Of a stretch of 64,000 nt of DNA, positions 1 to 8,751 are shown one piece after another. The DNA is from Aurantibacter_A sp965215845 (GTDB lineage: Bacteria > Bacteroidota > Bacteroidia > Flavobacteriales > Flavobacteriaceae): NCBI GenBank assembly GCA_965215845.1, contig CBDCEL010000003.1, positions 1,054,001 to 1,118,000 on the forward strand. Direction: 5' to 3'. Below the pieces are notes generated by a model. The model saw only the letters and a program-made list of their open reading frames with translations. It was not told where the DNA came from and did no database searches. Numbering within the stretch: position 1 is the stretch's first letter; each line of letters begins with the position of its first letter. The position numbers and the translations under genes are program-made.

Positions 1-206
1 TTTTGACCAATGAAAATGTGTATGATGGGGACCCTATTACTACCCAGGTGGTTGCCTTCGAAAAGTTTTACAAGGCTGAGGAATATCACCAAGATTACGA
101 ACGCAGGAATCCGAACAATTCCTATATAAGAAATGTTTCGATACCTCGATTGAATCGGTTCAAACAAAATTTTGGGGATTATTTAAAGGACGGGGAGTCT
201 CACTGA
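1..206 (+). CDS. msrA: Peptide-methionine sulfoxide reductase MsrA, C-terminal fragment
   Basis: Only the last ~67 residues lie in the window; the reading frame is open to the left edge, so this is a partial gene. The segment VVAFEKFYKAEEYHQDYERR matches the conserved C-terminal block of MsrA (substrate-pocket motif AEEYHQDY). MsrA reduces methionine-S-sulfoxide in proteins using thioredoxin. The N-terminal catalytic GCFW motif is outside the window, so activity cannot be judged. A hairpin terminator follows the stop directly, so this is the last gene of its transcript. Confidence 0.85.
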   Translation, partial: LTNENVYDGDPITTQVVAFEKFYKAEEYHQDYERRNPNNSYIRNVSIPRLNRFKQNFGDYLKDGESH

Positions 207-233
207 CTTGAAGAAATAACTTCATATTGGTAG

Positions 234-262
234 AGCGACCTGAAAACGGTCGCTTTTTTATT
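234..262 (+). terminator. Rho-independent terminator after msrA
   Basis: AGCGACC (234-240), a 7-base loop, then GGTCGCT (248-254) form a perfect 7-bp stem followed by a T tract at 254-259. It lies 28 bases after the msrA stop and before the next plus-strand gene. Confidence 0.85.
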
Positions 263-302
263 TGTAAATTGGCTCAGTTGAATCCGACATCCTAAGAATA
301 AC

Positions 303-1634
303 ATGACCACACGAAGAAATTTTATAAAAAAAACCACCGCAGGCATGGCAGCTGTTACCCTGGGTGGATTTGTTTTCCCGAACAATAAAGCCTCAAGCAT
401 TCTAGGTGCGAACGACCAGATCAATTGTGCCGTAATTGGCGTGAGAAGTCGCGCAAAGGCTCACGTCAAGGCAATAGGTGCAGACCCAAATGCCAAGATA
501 CTCTACAACTGTGATGTGGACGATAACATCATCGAAGAGCACAATGTTTGGTGCGAGCGGAACATCGGTTATGTTCCCAAAGTAGAAAAGGACTTTCGGA
601 AGATATTGGAAGACAAGGAGGTCGATGCTGTATTTATAGCGACTCCCGAACATTGGCATGCACCCATGGCAATTATGGCCATGCAGGCCGGAAAGCATGT
701 TTATGTTGAGAAACCGTGCAGCCATAATCCGCACGAGAATGAACTTCTTGTGGCGGCACAAAAAAAGTACGGAAAGAAAGTGCAGATGGGCAACCAACAA
801 CGTTCTGCCAAAACCTCAATTTTGGCCATAAAAGACATTCGGAATGGCATTATCGGTGATGTTTATAAAGGCGAAGCCTACTATAGTAACAATCGCGGTT
901 CCATAGGAAAAGGAAAGAAAATAGACGTTCCCAAAACCTTGGATTGGGAGCTTTGGCAAGGTCCAGCCCCCAGAAAGGATTACAAAGACAACATTCATCC
1001 ATACAACTGGCACTGGTTCCGTAATTGGGGAACAGGTGAAATGCACAATAACGGCACACATGAAGTTGACATCTGCCGTTGGGCTTTAGGCGTCGACCTA
1101 CCTGAAAGTGTTACCTCGTTTGGAGGAAAATACGCATATGACGATGATTGGGAGTTTGTCGACAACCAACAGGTCACCTTCAAATTTGCAGATGATAAGT
1201 TCATTACGTGGACCGGGCATAGCCGAGGTATCATGAAGCCGCAAAGACCGGGAAGGGGTGTTACGATCTACGGAAGCAAGGGATCCATACAATTGGATCG
1301 AAATTTCTATAAGCTATATGACCTGCAGGGCAATCCTATAAAGTTCGAATTCGAAAAGTCTGCAAGTGCTACGACGAATACCCAAGGTATCGGAGGATTG
1401 GATGTTGACCATGTTGCCAATTTCTTTGCAGGAATTCGTTCAGATGAGTCCCTGCATGCCGAAATCAACGATGCGAGTATTTCGACCATGCTGTGCCATC
1501 TGGGAAATATGGCCCAAGACGCAGGTGAAACACTCAAGGTTGATTCTTCTTCGGGTAAGGTGCTCAATAATGAGAAAGCCATGGAAAACTGGAAACGCGA
1601 ATATGAAAATGGCTGGGAGCCAAAACTGTCTTAA
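303..1634 (+). CDS. Tat-exported Gfo/Idh/MocA family oxidoreductase
   Basis: 443 residues. The N-terminus MTTRRNFIKKTTAGMAAVTL is a twin-arginine signal, so the protein is probably exported folded with its NAD(P) cofactor. A Rossmann fold begins near residue 42 (CAVIGV). The conserved VEKP motif lies near 135-138 and is typical of this family, which oxidises or epimerises sugars, inositols and related compounds. The C-terminal half has the usual mixed-sheet domain (GTHEVDICRW). The stop is immediately followed by the ATG of a second member of the family, so the two are translationally coupled and may act in one pathway. The substrate cannot be told from sequence. Confidence 0.85.
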   Translation: MTTRRNFIKKTTAGMAAVTLGGFVFPNNKASSILGANDQINCAVIGVRSRAKAHVKAIGADPNAKILYNCDVDDNIIEEHNVWCERNIGYVPKVEKDFRKILEDKEVDAVFIATPEHWHAPMAIMAMQAGKHVYVEKPCSHNPHENELLVAAQKKYGKKVQMGNQQRSAKTSILAIKDIRNGIIGDVYKGEAYYSNNRGSIGKGKKIDVPKTLDWELWQGPAPRKDYKDNIHPYNWHWFRNWGTGEMHNNGTHEVDICRWALGVDLPESVTSFGGKYAYDDDWEFVDNQQVTFKFADDKFITWTGHSRGIMKPQRPGRGVTIYGSKGSIQLDRNFYKLYDLQGNPIKFEFEKSASATTNTQGIGGLDVDHVANFFAGIRSDESLHAEINDASISTMLCHLGNMAQDAGETLKVDSSSGKVLNNEKAMENWKREYENGWEPKLS

Positions 1635-2822
1635 ATGAAGCGAAGAGATTTTATAGTGAAAGGTGGATTGGTGACCGCAGCCATGGGAACTTCAAGTACT
1701 GTCGTGGGGAAAGTCTTCTCCCAAAGTCCGAACGATGCCCTGAACATTGGTGTCATCGGTACGGGCGACCGTGGAGGAGGGCTCATTCCGTTCATAAATC
1801 AAATTCCAAATTTCAATGTGGCCGCCTGCTGCGACGTACTTCCTTTTCGTCTGGAAAAGGCAGTGGCAAGAGCCGAGGGAAAAGCAACGGCGTACAAAGA
1901 TTACCGAAAGTTACTCGAAAATAAAGATCTGGATGCAATCTTGGTGTCCACTCCGTTGAATACCCATTCGAAAATAGCAATGGATGCCATCGATGCCGGT
2001 AAACATGTCTATTGTGAAAAGACGATGGCCAAAGGATATGATGGAATATCAAATTTGATCGACAGTGCCAAGTCGTCAAAAAAAATATTTCAAACCGGAC
2101 ATCAATACCATAGCTCACGGCTATATACCCATGTGGTCGATTTGATCAAAAAAGGTAAGATTGGAAAGATTGCAGCCATTGAATGCCAATGGAACCGCAA
2201 CGGAGACTGGCGTCGACCCGTACCGAAGCCCGAGTTGGAACGTTTGATCAACTGGCGCATGTACCGCGAATTCTCTGGTGGACTAACCGCTGAACTTTGT
2301 TCACATCAAATAGATTTCGCGAACTGGGTGCTTGATTCGGTTCCAGAGAAGGTTGTGGGCGTAGGTGGTATCGACTATTGGAAAGATGGTCGGGAAACTT
2401 TCGACAATGTACATCTGGTCTATAGCTATCCGAATGGTGAAAAGGCCAAATTCACTTGCTTGACAAGTAACGCAAAAGATGATTACAAAATCACCGTTCT
2501 GGGCGACAAAGGAACTATAATGGTTGATTATGTAAAGGCCTGGTTCTATCCTGAAGGAAAATTAAATAAGCAAATGGGCAATGTTGATGGCGTTTCAGGA
2601 GCCACCCTAAAATGGGAAGAGGGCAAAGGAATTCCTATTGAGGTTGCTCATGAAGATCCCAGCAAACAAGCACTTGTCGATTTTCACGAAAGCATCGTCA
2701 ACGACAGCCTACCTATTTCAAATGTAGAGACCGGTGCGAAGGCAGCTATTTGCGTTCAAATGGGATTGGATGCGATGATCAATGAGGAAGTCGTAGGTTG
2801 GAAAGAAGGATTGGGAGTTTAA
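1635..2822 (+). CDS. Tat-exported Gfo/Idh/MocA family oxidoreductase (second copy)
   Basis: 395 residues, starting at the first base after the upstream gene's stop. MKRRDFIVKGGLVTAAMG is a Tat signal. IGTGDRGGG (about 41-49) is a good dinucleotide-binding loop, and CEKT (about 127-130) replaces the usual EKP. The sequence is clearly different from its upstream neighbour, so this is a paralogue pair rather than a recent duplication. Periplasmic sugar dehydrogenase or isomerase activity is likely; the substrate is unknown. Confidence 0.85.
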   Translation: MKRRDFIVKGGLVTAAMGTSSTVVGKVFSQSPNDALNIGVIGTGDRGGGLIPFINQIPNFNVAACCDVLPFRLEKAVARAEGKATAYKDYRKLLENKDLDAILVSTPLNTHSKIAMDAIDAGKHVYCEKTMAKGYDGISNLIDSAKSSKKIFQTGHQYHSSRLYTHVVDLIKKGKIGKIAAIECQWNRNGDWRRPVPKPELERLINWRMYREFSGGLTAELCSHQIDFANWVLDSVPEKVVGVGGIDYWKDGRETFDNVHLVYSYPNGEKAKFTCLTSNAKDDYKITVLGDKGTIMVDYVKAWFYPEGKLNKQMGNVDGVSGATLKWEEGKGIPIEVAHEDPSKQALVDFHESIVNDSLPISNVETGAKAAICVQMGLDAMINEEVVGWKEGLGV

Positions 2823-2850
2823 GGGAATCTGTGTCTACTGCAATCTAAAA

Positions 2851-4308
2851 CTACCGTTCCATTACCACCTCACTGTATTTGGAGTTGATAACAATTGATT
2901 TGTCGTTCGATCCTTTCAAGTAATGCCCTTTATGAACCGTTACATCTCCATTTTGAGTCCTGTTCAATTCAAGCCCGACCGGTGTCGTTAATTTTGATGA
3001 AGTACCGTTCACATAGATGTTGCAGCCGATGTTTGGCAATTCAAATACGAATTCGGCATTTCTTAGGGATATATCCAAATCGCTAAAATTCTTGGATATC
3101 GAATTGATTTCCACGGATCCAAAACTATTGTTTACATTCAGGTCACCAAGCAATAAATCAATAGTAATGTCTGAGGAAGTTGATTTCAATGTCATATTTC
3201 GAACTTCCTTTAGCCTGACATCCTCGGAATAATCTGCCTGTAAACGACCATAATTCCAGTTCTGCACACTGACCGGGGAATACGATGCGATGATCGCGGT
3301 ATCATTGCCATCGATCGTAGTAGCGAGCAACCTTGCGTGTGACAAGGTCGCTCTTAGATTCTTTGTGTTTTCGGCAAGCTTGACCTCACCGTGTCGCACG
3401 TTCATTTTAAGCTTTACCGACTTGGGCATTTTAATTTTTATGGTCTTCTTGACTTTAATATTGCCCTCTCGTCCATCAGAATTAAAATAAAAAATATTCG
3501 GGCCGCCAAAACGGACACTATCGGTGTCTATAAACATGAAGCGCTCAGAATTCCTATGCTGTCTGGCCTCTGCTCTTTCTTTTATGCGGGCAGCGCGTTC
3601 TTCTTGCATTGCCTGTTGTCGCTCTGCCCTTGCTTCGGCTCTTTCCTGTAATTTTTGGGCCCTCTCCTCTGCCCTGACCTTCATCTCCTCACTTCTTTCT
3701 TTCATCCGCTCGGCTCTGACCTCCATACGTTTGCCCCATTCTTCAATCTTCTTTTTGTATTCCTCGTCAAAACCTTTCGCAAATTCTTTTTGCCATTTCT
3801 TCATGTATTTTTCGCCGTCTTTTTCATATTCTTCATAATCGAATTTATGAAAGGTCATTGGCGGCATGGGCGGCATTTCGTGTAAGGCCATAATTTCAGG
3901 AAGGTCATCCAATTCAGGAATGTCAACGATAACCGGACCGATTTCGGGCATTTCGAAATGAAAATCAAAATCGTCGAAAGTGTGTGAGGTAAAAAACGAA
4001 TTACCTCCCTGGGTAGAAATCTCGATTTCTTTACTATTCCCCATAATCTTGAAAGGAGGCGACTCGAAGTAACGCTCAGCCTCTTCTTCAGACATGTCGG
4101 TCAATTCAACCGTGGCCTCGATGACCACCTCGTTTTTATCCCAGGTCTCGAATTCAATATCTGCATGACTCGTGTTTATTTCCAATACGGCATCCCCGTC
4201 AACATTAAATTTTTCCGAATAGGTTTTGTTTTGATTTTGCCCAAAAGCACTTATGCCTAGTAGACAGAGAAGAAAAGGTGAAATTCTAAATAATGTCTTG
4301 CTGTTCAT
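2851..4308 (-). CDS. Exported DUF4097-like putative adhesin with a charged coiled-coil insert
   Basis: 485 residues with a Sec signal (MNSKTLFRISPFLLCLLGIS..FG). Residues ~30-140 and ~290-485 look like repetitive beta strands of the kind found in DUF4097 putative adhesins. Between them is a strongly charged helical stretch (about 160-260) rich in E, R, K, A and M, with repeats such as KERAEARQ and RAEERAQKLQERAEARAER, predicted to be a coiled coil. It is the last gene of a three-gene minus-strand operon behind an ECF sigma factor and a one-TM protein, overlapping the latter by 23 bases. In this arrangement it is plausibly a surface or periplasmic output or sensor of the sigma system. Function is not established. 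Confidence 0.7.
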   Translation of the reverse strand: MNSKTLFRISPFLLCLLGISAFGQNQNKTYSEKFNVDGDAVLEINTSHADIEFETWDKNEVVIEATVELTDMSEEEAERYFESPPFKIMGNSKEIEISTQGGNSFFTSHTFDDFDFHFEMPEIGPVIVDIPELDDLPEIMALHEMPPMPPMTFHKFDYEEYEKDGEKYMKKWQKEFAKGFDEEYKKKIEEWGKRMEVRAERMKERSEEMKVRAEERAQKLQERAEARAERQQAMQEERAARIKERAEARQHRNSERFMFIDTDSVRFGGPNIFYFNSDGREGNIKVKKTIKIKMPKSVKLKMNVRHGEVKLAENTKNLRATLSHARLLATTIDGNDTAIIASYSPVSVQNWNYGRLQADYSEDVRLKEVRNMTLKSTSSDITIDLLLGDLNVNNSFGSVEINSISKNFSDLDISLRNAEFVFELPNIGCNIYVNGTSSKLTTPVGLELNRTQNGDVTVHKGHYLKGSNDKSIVINSKYSEVVMER

Positions 4309-4864
4309 TTTCTGATGATTTTAATTCATTTATTTTATTTTTTAATTTATGCAACAACCTCAATCGCAATTGAAGATTTTTAATCAAGGCGTTAATGGTC
4401 TGGTCGTTCGGGCCAATTTCATTCAATTCCAAATTCAACCTGTTGTATTCTTCGTTCAATTCAGAAAGTTGTTCCAAATAACTATCTACAAGCCCTTTGT
4501 TACCCTCATTTAGTTCCAATCTCGAAAGTTCAAGATTGATTGTCGAAACATAATAATCCTCGACTTTTTTTAGGTCGGGTGATAAATCTCCCAAAGACAA
4601 TGTTTTAACCTTTTCGGTCGCTTCATTGGTCTCGACGACTTGGGTATTTTCTATCTGTTTCTCACCTTGCGTAAAGAAATACGCCCCAGCAGCAATCAAG
4701 ATGGCAACAGAGGCAGCCACCTTCCAGTTGACGAATAATGATTTACCTCTATTCGGAAGTTCTTTATCCAACCGCTCCAAAAAACGATCTTCATGCCCAT
4801 CTTTCATTTTTGGATGGTTCTTGCCTTTATCTTCCTTAAGCAAATTCCTAAGATCCTGTGACAT
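4286..4864 (-). CDS. Putative anti-sigma-like single-pass membrane protein
   Basis: 192 residues. The N-terminal ~45 residues are soluble, one transmembrane helix lies near 47-65 (VAASVAILIAAGAYFF), and the C-terminal part is helical, Leu/Asn/Glu-rich and probably periplasmic. No zinc-binding anti-sigma motif is visible. The position directly after an ECF sigma gene (17-base overlap) and the topology suggest it holds the sigma factor at the membrane. This rests on context, not on a recognised domain. Confidence 0.6.
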   Translation of the reverse strand: MSQDLRNLLKEDKGKNHPKMKDGHEDRFLERLDKELPNRGKSLFVNWKVAASVAILIAAGAYFFTQGEKQIENTQVVETNEATEKVKTLSLGDLSPDLKKVEDYYVSTINLELSRLELNEGNKGLVDSYLEQLSELNEEYNRLNLELNEIGPNDQTINALIKNLQLRLRLLHKLKNKINELKSSENEQQDII

Positions 4865-5390
4865 AACTTTTATTTTTCAGTAGTTCCTTTAGATACCCTT
4901 TTCCGCGAAGTAACCTCGTTCTGCATGCCGTTTCCGAAATGTCCATAATTTGGGAGATTTCAGAGTGATCATATCCTTCGACCAAAAAAAGTCGTACCAC
5001 ATGTCGATACTTATCCGGGAGTTCCTCCATTCTTAGTTTGACCTGTTCCACGGTCACCTCGTCGGCCACCGACCAATCGTCATCCTCGACCACTTTCATA
5101 TAACCTTCCTTTAACTCGAGATGTCTTTCCTTTCTTGACTTCAAAAAGTCGAGACACTTGTTCACAACTATTTTCTTTAACCAAGCACCAAACGTTACTT
5201 CACCTCGATATTGCCCAATTTTTTGGAATGCCTTGATGAAAGACTCCTGTACCACATCTTCGGCATCATCGGTATTTTTTAAGAAGCCCATGGCAACCCC
5301 GAACATACCATCACAGTACTGCCTATAAAGCTTCATCTGAGCCTTGCGGTCATTGGCCTTGCATTTTTCTACCAAATCAATTTGAAGCAT
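4848..5390 (-). CDS. ECF-type RNA polymerase sigma-70 factor
   Basis: 180 residues. Region 2 is seen in DAEDVVQESFIKAFQKI (about 42-58) and region 4 in the helix-turn-helix GYDHSEISQIMDISETACRT (about 138-157). No regions 1 or 3 are present, as expected for the ECF group. It is the first gene of the sigma, membrane protein, DUF4097-like operon, in which all genes overlap. It probably directs transcription of envelope-related genes in response to a signal sensed by its downstream partner, and may activate its own operon. Confidence 0.9.
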   Translation of the reverse strand: MLQIDLVEKCKANDRKAQMKLYRQYCDGMFGVAMGFLKNTDDAEDVVQESFIKAFQKIGQYRGEVTFGAWLKKIVVNKCLDFLKSRKERHLELKEGYMKVVEDDDWSVADEVTVEQVKLRMEELPDKYRHVVRLFLVEGYDHSEISQIMDISETACRTRLLRGKGYLKELLKNKSYVTGS

Positions 5391-5563
5391 TTGGCAAATT
5401 TCTTGAGTTGATCATAGTTGTCTTCATAAAGACGATTGAAAAAAATCGATGTTGCAAAAAACAAGTAATTTTATCATCTCGTAAAAGTATCGGTCCTCAT
5501 CCGAGTTAAAAAGACATAATGTGGGGGCACGGTACACTAAGGCTTACTATAGCTATTCGATAT

Positions 5564-6511
5564 ATGCAAGAAAATTATATCAGTCCAAATAGACTCGGTC
5601 ATCATATGAAACAAGTTACAATAAGCACCCCATTTATAACCTTGATCGTGCTCGATTATGGAGCGATAATTCAAAAATTGTTGGTCAAAGACAAGAACGG
5701 AAATTCCTTCAATGCGGTTGTCGGCCATAATCTTGCCAATGACTATTTAAAAGATTCCATTTGCCTGGGTGCCTCAGTGGGCCGGTATGCTGGACGAATT
5801 TCGGACGGACGTTTCGAATTGGATCGTGAATCATATGATCTGTATGTCGAGAAAGGCGTTCACCTGCATGGAGGGAAACAAGGGTTCGCCAAAAAGTATT
5901 GGACCTTTGAGGCTGTTGACCATGGAAGGGAGCCTTTCGTAAAATTATCATATTTAAGCAGGCATTTAGAGGAGGGTTACCCCGGAAACCTAAAGACGAC
6001 GGTTACCTATCAACTGAAAGAAAACACCTTAAAAATCATATATAAAGCTACCTCTGATCGAACCACGGTCGTGAACCTCACTAACCATTCTTATTTCAGG
6101 CTTGATGATGCCAGTGACATCAACAACTATCAATTACAATTGAATTGCCCCGACTATCTGGAGACCTATGATAATCTTTTACCCACAGGAAAGCTTTTGC
6201 CCGTAAAGGGAACCAAATACGACTTTTTGAATTCAAAACCAATTGGAAAAAAAAGGCTTGATACCCCCTTTGTGCTGGATTTGACGACCGACATTGCTGC
6301 CAAGCTTTCTTCAAAAAAATCAGGTATCGGACTGGAGGTAAGCACAAATCAGCCAGCAGTTGTTGTCTATACACCGCAAGCTTTTCCGGCAATATGCTTT
6401 GAAACCCAGAATTTTCCCGATGCCCCGAATCACGAACATTTTCCCAGTAGTGTTCTACGGCCAGGCCAAACTTATACCAATAAAAGTGTCTTTAAATTTG
6501 ATTTAATATAG
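5564..6511 (+). CDS. galM: Aldose 1-epimerase (mutarotase)
   Basis: About 315 residues. It interconverts the alpha and beta anomers of aldoses such as glucose and galactose. Family marks: GVHLHGGKQGF with the first conserved His, NLTNHSYFRL with the catalytic His, and ICFETQNFPDAPNH containing the catalytic Glu. The open frame extends to 5519, but the ATG at 5564 or the one at 5606 fits the family N-terminus better; I chose 5564. There is no signal peptide, so it is cytoplasmic. It stands alone, divergent from the sigma operon and convergent with ohr. Confidence 0.85.
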   Translation: MQENYISPNRLGHHMKQVTISTPFITLIVLDYGAIIQKLLVKDKNGNSFNAVVGHNLANDYLKDSICLGASVGRYAGRISDGRFELDRESYDLYVEKGVHLHGGKQGFAKKYWTFEAVDHGREPFVKLSYLSRHLEEGYPGNLKTTVTYQLKENTLKIIYKATSDRTTVVNLTNHSYFRLDDASDINNYQLQLNCPDYLETYDNLLPTGKLLPVKGTKYDFLNSKPIGKKRLDTPFVLDLTTDIAAKLSSKKSGIGLEVSTNQPAVVVYTPQAFPAICFETQNFPDAPNHEHFPSSVLRPGQTYTNKSVFKFDLI

Positions 6512-6546
6512 TGATACAGGCCTTGCAAATGGTTTGCGCCACTTTA

Positions 6547-6972
6547 TCAAGCCTCGACCAACAAATTCAAGGTGACCGTAATATTATCTCGGGTGGCCTT
6601 GCTATACGGACAAATTTCATGGGCAGCATTCACCAATTCTTCTCCCTTCGATTTATCGACGGTTGGTAAATAAGCATCCAAAACAGCGCCAAGAAAGAAC
6701 CCTTCTTCTTCTTTGTTAAAGGAAATCGTCGCCGATACACTGAAGTCACCAAGATCATCCACCCCGTGGTCGGATGCTATCGCCTCAATAGCTCCAGCAA
6801 AGCAGGTGGCATAGGCCGCGGCAAAAAGTTCTTCGGGATTCGTGGTGTTTTGACTCGAATTGCCATTCGCATCGGGCATTTCTATGTCGAAATCGATCGG
6901 GCCTCTCGCCGCACTTACATGTCCGTCTCTACCACCTTTGTTTGTTGCCGTTGTATCAAAAATTGTCTTCAT
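6547..6972 (-). CDS. ohr: Organic hydroperoxide resistance protein (Ohr/OsmC family)
   Basis: About 141 residues. A thiol peroxidase that reduces organic hydroperoxides. The two redox cysteines are in YATCFAGAI and HEICPYSKATR, the Ohr-type spacing. The ATG at 6972 gives MKTIFDTTATNKGGRDGHV, the normal Ohr start; the upstream in-frame ATG at 7023 would add 17 atypical residues. Monocistronic, with no MarR-type OhrR beside it. Confidence 0.9.
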   Translation of the reverse strand: MKTIFDTTATNKGGRDGHVSAARGPIDFDIEMPDANGNSSQNTTNPEELFAAAYATCFAGAIEAIASDHGVDDLGDFSVSATISFNKEEEGFFLGAVLDAYLPTVDKSKGEELVNAAHEICPYSKATRDNITVTLNLLVEA

Positions 6973-7123
6973 AAAATAGGTATTAATTTTGGAGATAAAA
7001 TACCCATTACAATAGCAAAACAAGAATATTGAATATTAAAGTTATGTGAAATCAGGCCTCAAAAAATAAATAGTTCGGTTGTTGGTCGTTTTAGTAATTT
7101 TATAGAGCATAAAGTCAAACGAT

Positions 7124-7681
7124 ATGAAATTATTGAGATGGTTGCTGGTAGTTGCAGTCCTAGGTTTGCTATTTTGGCTAGTGGCTATGCCAATGATGAG
7201 AAAGGAGACCAAAAAACATAGTCCTGAACAAACTGCAACCTATGTTCAAAACGGTTTTGACCTTTCTGTAAATTATTCAAGTCCTTCAAAAAAAGGGCGC
7301 GTGATCTTTGGGGAACTGGTACCTTATGGTTTGGTGTGGAGAACTGGAGCCAATGAACCCACTACATTTTCAACTGCAACGGACATCAGAATTATCGATA
7401 AAAGTCTTCCGGCCGGTACCTACTCCTTATGGACCAAACCCGACAAAGAAGCGTGGCAGGTCATTTTCAACAGTGAAATTCCCAATTGGGGAGTTACTAT
7501 TTTAAGTGGTGGAAAGGAAACCACTCGCAACCCAGATGCCGATGCGGTAAAAGTGGAGGTGCCCAGCAGGGAAATATCAGAACCAATCGAGAATTTTACT
7601 ATTGATTTTGATGATTCATCGCAATTGAGCCTAAACTTATCTTGGGACGACACCAAGGTCACCGTTCCCATAAACAAATAA
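7124..7681 (+). CDS. DUF2911 family protein, membrane-anchored
   Basis: 185 residues. A single N-terminal hydrophobic segment (LLRWLLVVAVLGLLFWLV) anchors or exports the protein. The rest matches the Bacteroidota DUF2911 family (VWRTGANEPTTF, LPAGTYSLWTKPD). The function of the family is unknown. The stop is 2 bases from the proposed TTG start of meaB, so the two are probably cotranscribed. Confidence 0.8.
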   Translation: MKLLRWLLVVAVLGLLFWLVAMPMMRKETKKHSPEQTATYVQNGFDLSVNYSSPSKKGRVIFGELVPYGLVWRTGANEPTTFSTATDIRIIDKSLPAGTYSLWTKPDKEAWQVIFNSEIPNWGVTILSGGKETTRNPDADAVKVEVPSREISEPIENFTIDFDDSSQLSLNLSWDDTKVTVPINK

Positions 7682-7683
7682 TC

Positions 7684-8724
7684 TTGGTCAAAAAGGAGAA
7701 TACAAATCCCATTAGGATTTCTGAAATAAAGGAAATCAGAGGCATAGACCTCTCCTCGGAGCAACTGTTCGAGGGTGTTAAATCCAAAGATAAAATGGCT
7801 TTGGGCAGGGCAATCACGCTTGTGGAAAGTAACAGTCCAAAACATCAAGAAGCGGCTCGGGAATTAATTGAAAAGTGTCTTTCAATCAAGAATTTCTCTG
7901 CACGAATCGGAATCACGGGGGTACCCGGTGTGGGTAAAAGCACTTTTATCGAAACTTTCGGCAAGAACCTTACCGAAGCCGGAAAAAGTGTTGCCGTATT
8001 GGCAGTCGACCCGACCAGTGCCCAAAACAAGGGCAGTATTCTGGGTGACAAGACACGTATGCAAAGATTGGGTACCGATCCAAATGCCTTTATTCGCCCT
8101 TCGCCTGCCGGAAATTCCTTAGGTGGTGTTGCAAATAAAACAAGGGAAGCCATTGTGATTTGCGAAGCGGCAGGTTATGATGTCATACTCATCGAGACCG
8201 TCGGAGTAGGCCAAAGTGAGGTTGCCGTTCACGGAATGGTAGATTTCTTCCTGGTGCTCAAATTAAGTGGCGCGGGCGATGAGCTTCAAGGTATAAAGAG
8301 AGGAGTTCTCGAAATGGCGGATGCAGTTGCCATCAATAAGGCGGATGGCGACAATTTGACCTCCGCACAGAAGGCCGTAAAGGAGTTTACCGGTGCCTTG
8401 CATTTATATCCTCCCAAAAAAAATGGATGGACGCCCAAGGTCTTGGCCTGCTCCGCGGTCGAAAACTCAGGAATCGATGAGATTTGGGAGCTTATCGACA
8501 CCTACATTATGACCCATAAGAAATCTGGTTTTTTAAAGGCAAATCGGCAAGAACAGAATAGACACTGGCTTTTGCAGACCATTGAAAATCGCCTAGTGAG
8601 CGACTTCTATCGGCATGATGATATCAGGCAAGCCTTGAACGATCAGATCGAGGCGGTAATCGATGGAAAAACCTCCCCCTTCAGGGCGGCCGAAAACCTC
8701 TTGAGGTTGACTCAAAAACGCTAA
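7684..8724 (+). CDS. meaB: Methylmalonyl-CoA mutase-associated GTPase MeaB
   Basis: About 346 residues. This G3E-type GTPase loads and protects the adenosylcobalamin cofactor of methylmalonyl-CoA mutase. Visible motifs: P-loop GVPGVGKST (about 79-87), DPTS, ETVGVGQSE (switch) and NKADGDN (base recognition). No ATG precedes the conserved region. The frame opens at a TTG at 7642 inside the upstream gene, and a second TTG at 7684 just after that gene's stop gives LVKKENTNPIRIS. I prefer 7684, but the start is uncertain. The mutase genes themselves are not in the window. Confidence 0.9.
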   Translation: MVKKENTNPIRISEIKEIRGIDLSSEQLFEGVKSKDKMALGRAITLVESNSPKHQEAARELIEKCLSIKNFSARIGITGVPGVGKSTFIETFGKNLTEAGKSVAVLAVDPTSAQNKGSILGDKTRMQRLGTDPNAFIRPSPAGNSLGGVANKTREAIVICEAAGYDVILIETVGVGQSEVAVHGMVDFFLVLKLSGAGDELQGIKRGVLEMADAVAINKADGDNLTSAQKAVKEFTGALHLYPPKKNGWTPKVLACSAVENSGIDEIWELIDTYIMTHKKSGFLKANRQEQNRHWLLQTIENRLVSDFYRHDDIRQALNDQIEAVIDGKTSPFRAAENLLRLTQKR

Positions 8725-8751
8725 CTTTGCCCCAACAACGATTCCGGCCAA

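Noticed and set aside
3391..3885. Several plus-strand frames of 66-104 codons
   Set aside because: They are antisense shadows of the charged coiled-coil part of the minus-strand DUF4097-like gene.
7079..7102. Bacteroidota-type promoter (TTG and TAATTTTA) upstream of the DUF2911 gene
   Set aside because: The spacing between the two elements is shorter than the usual 17-20 bases, so I did not list it.
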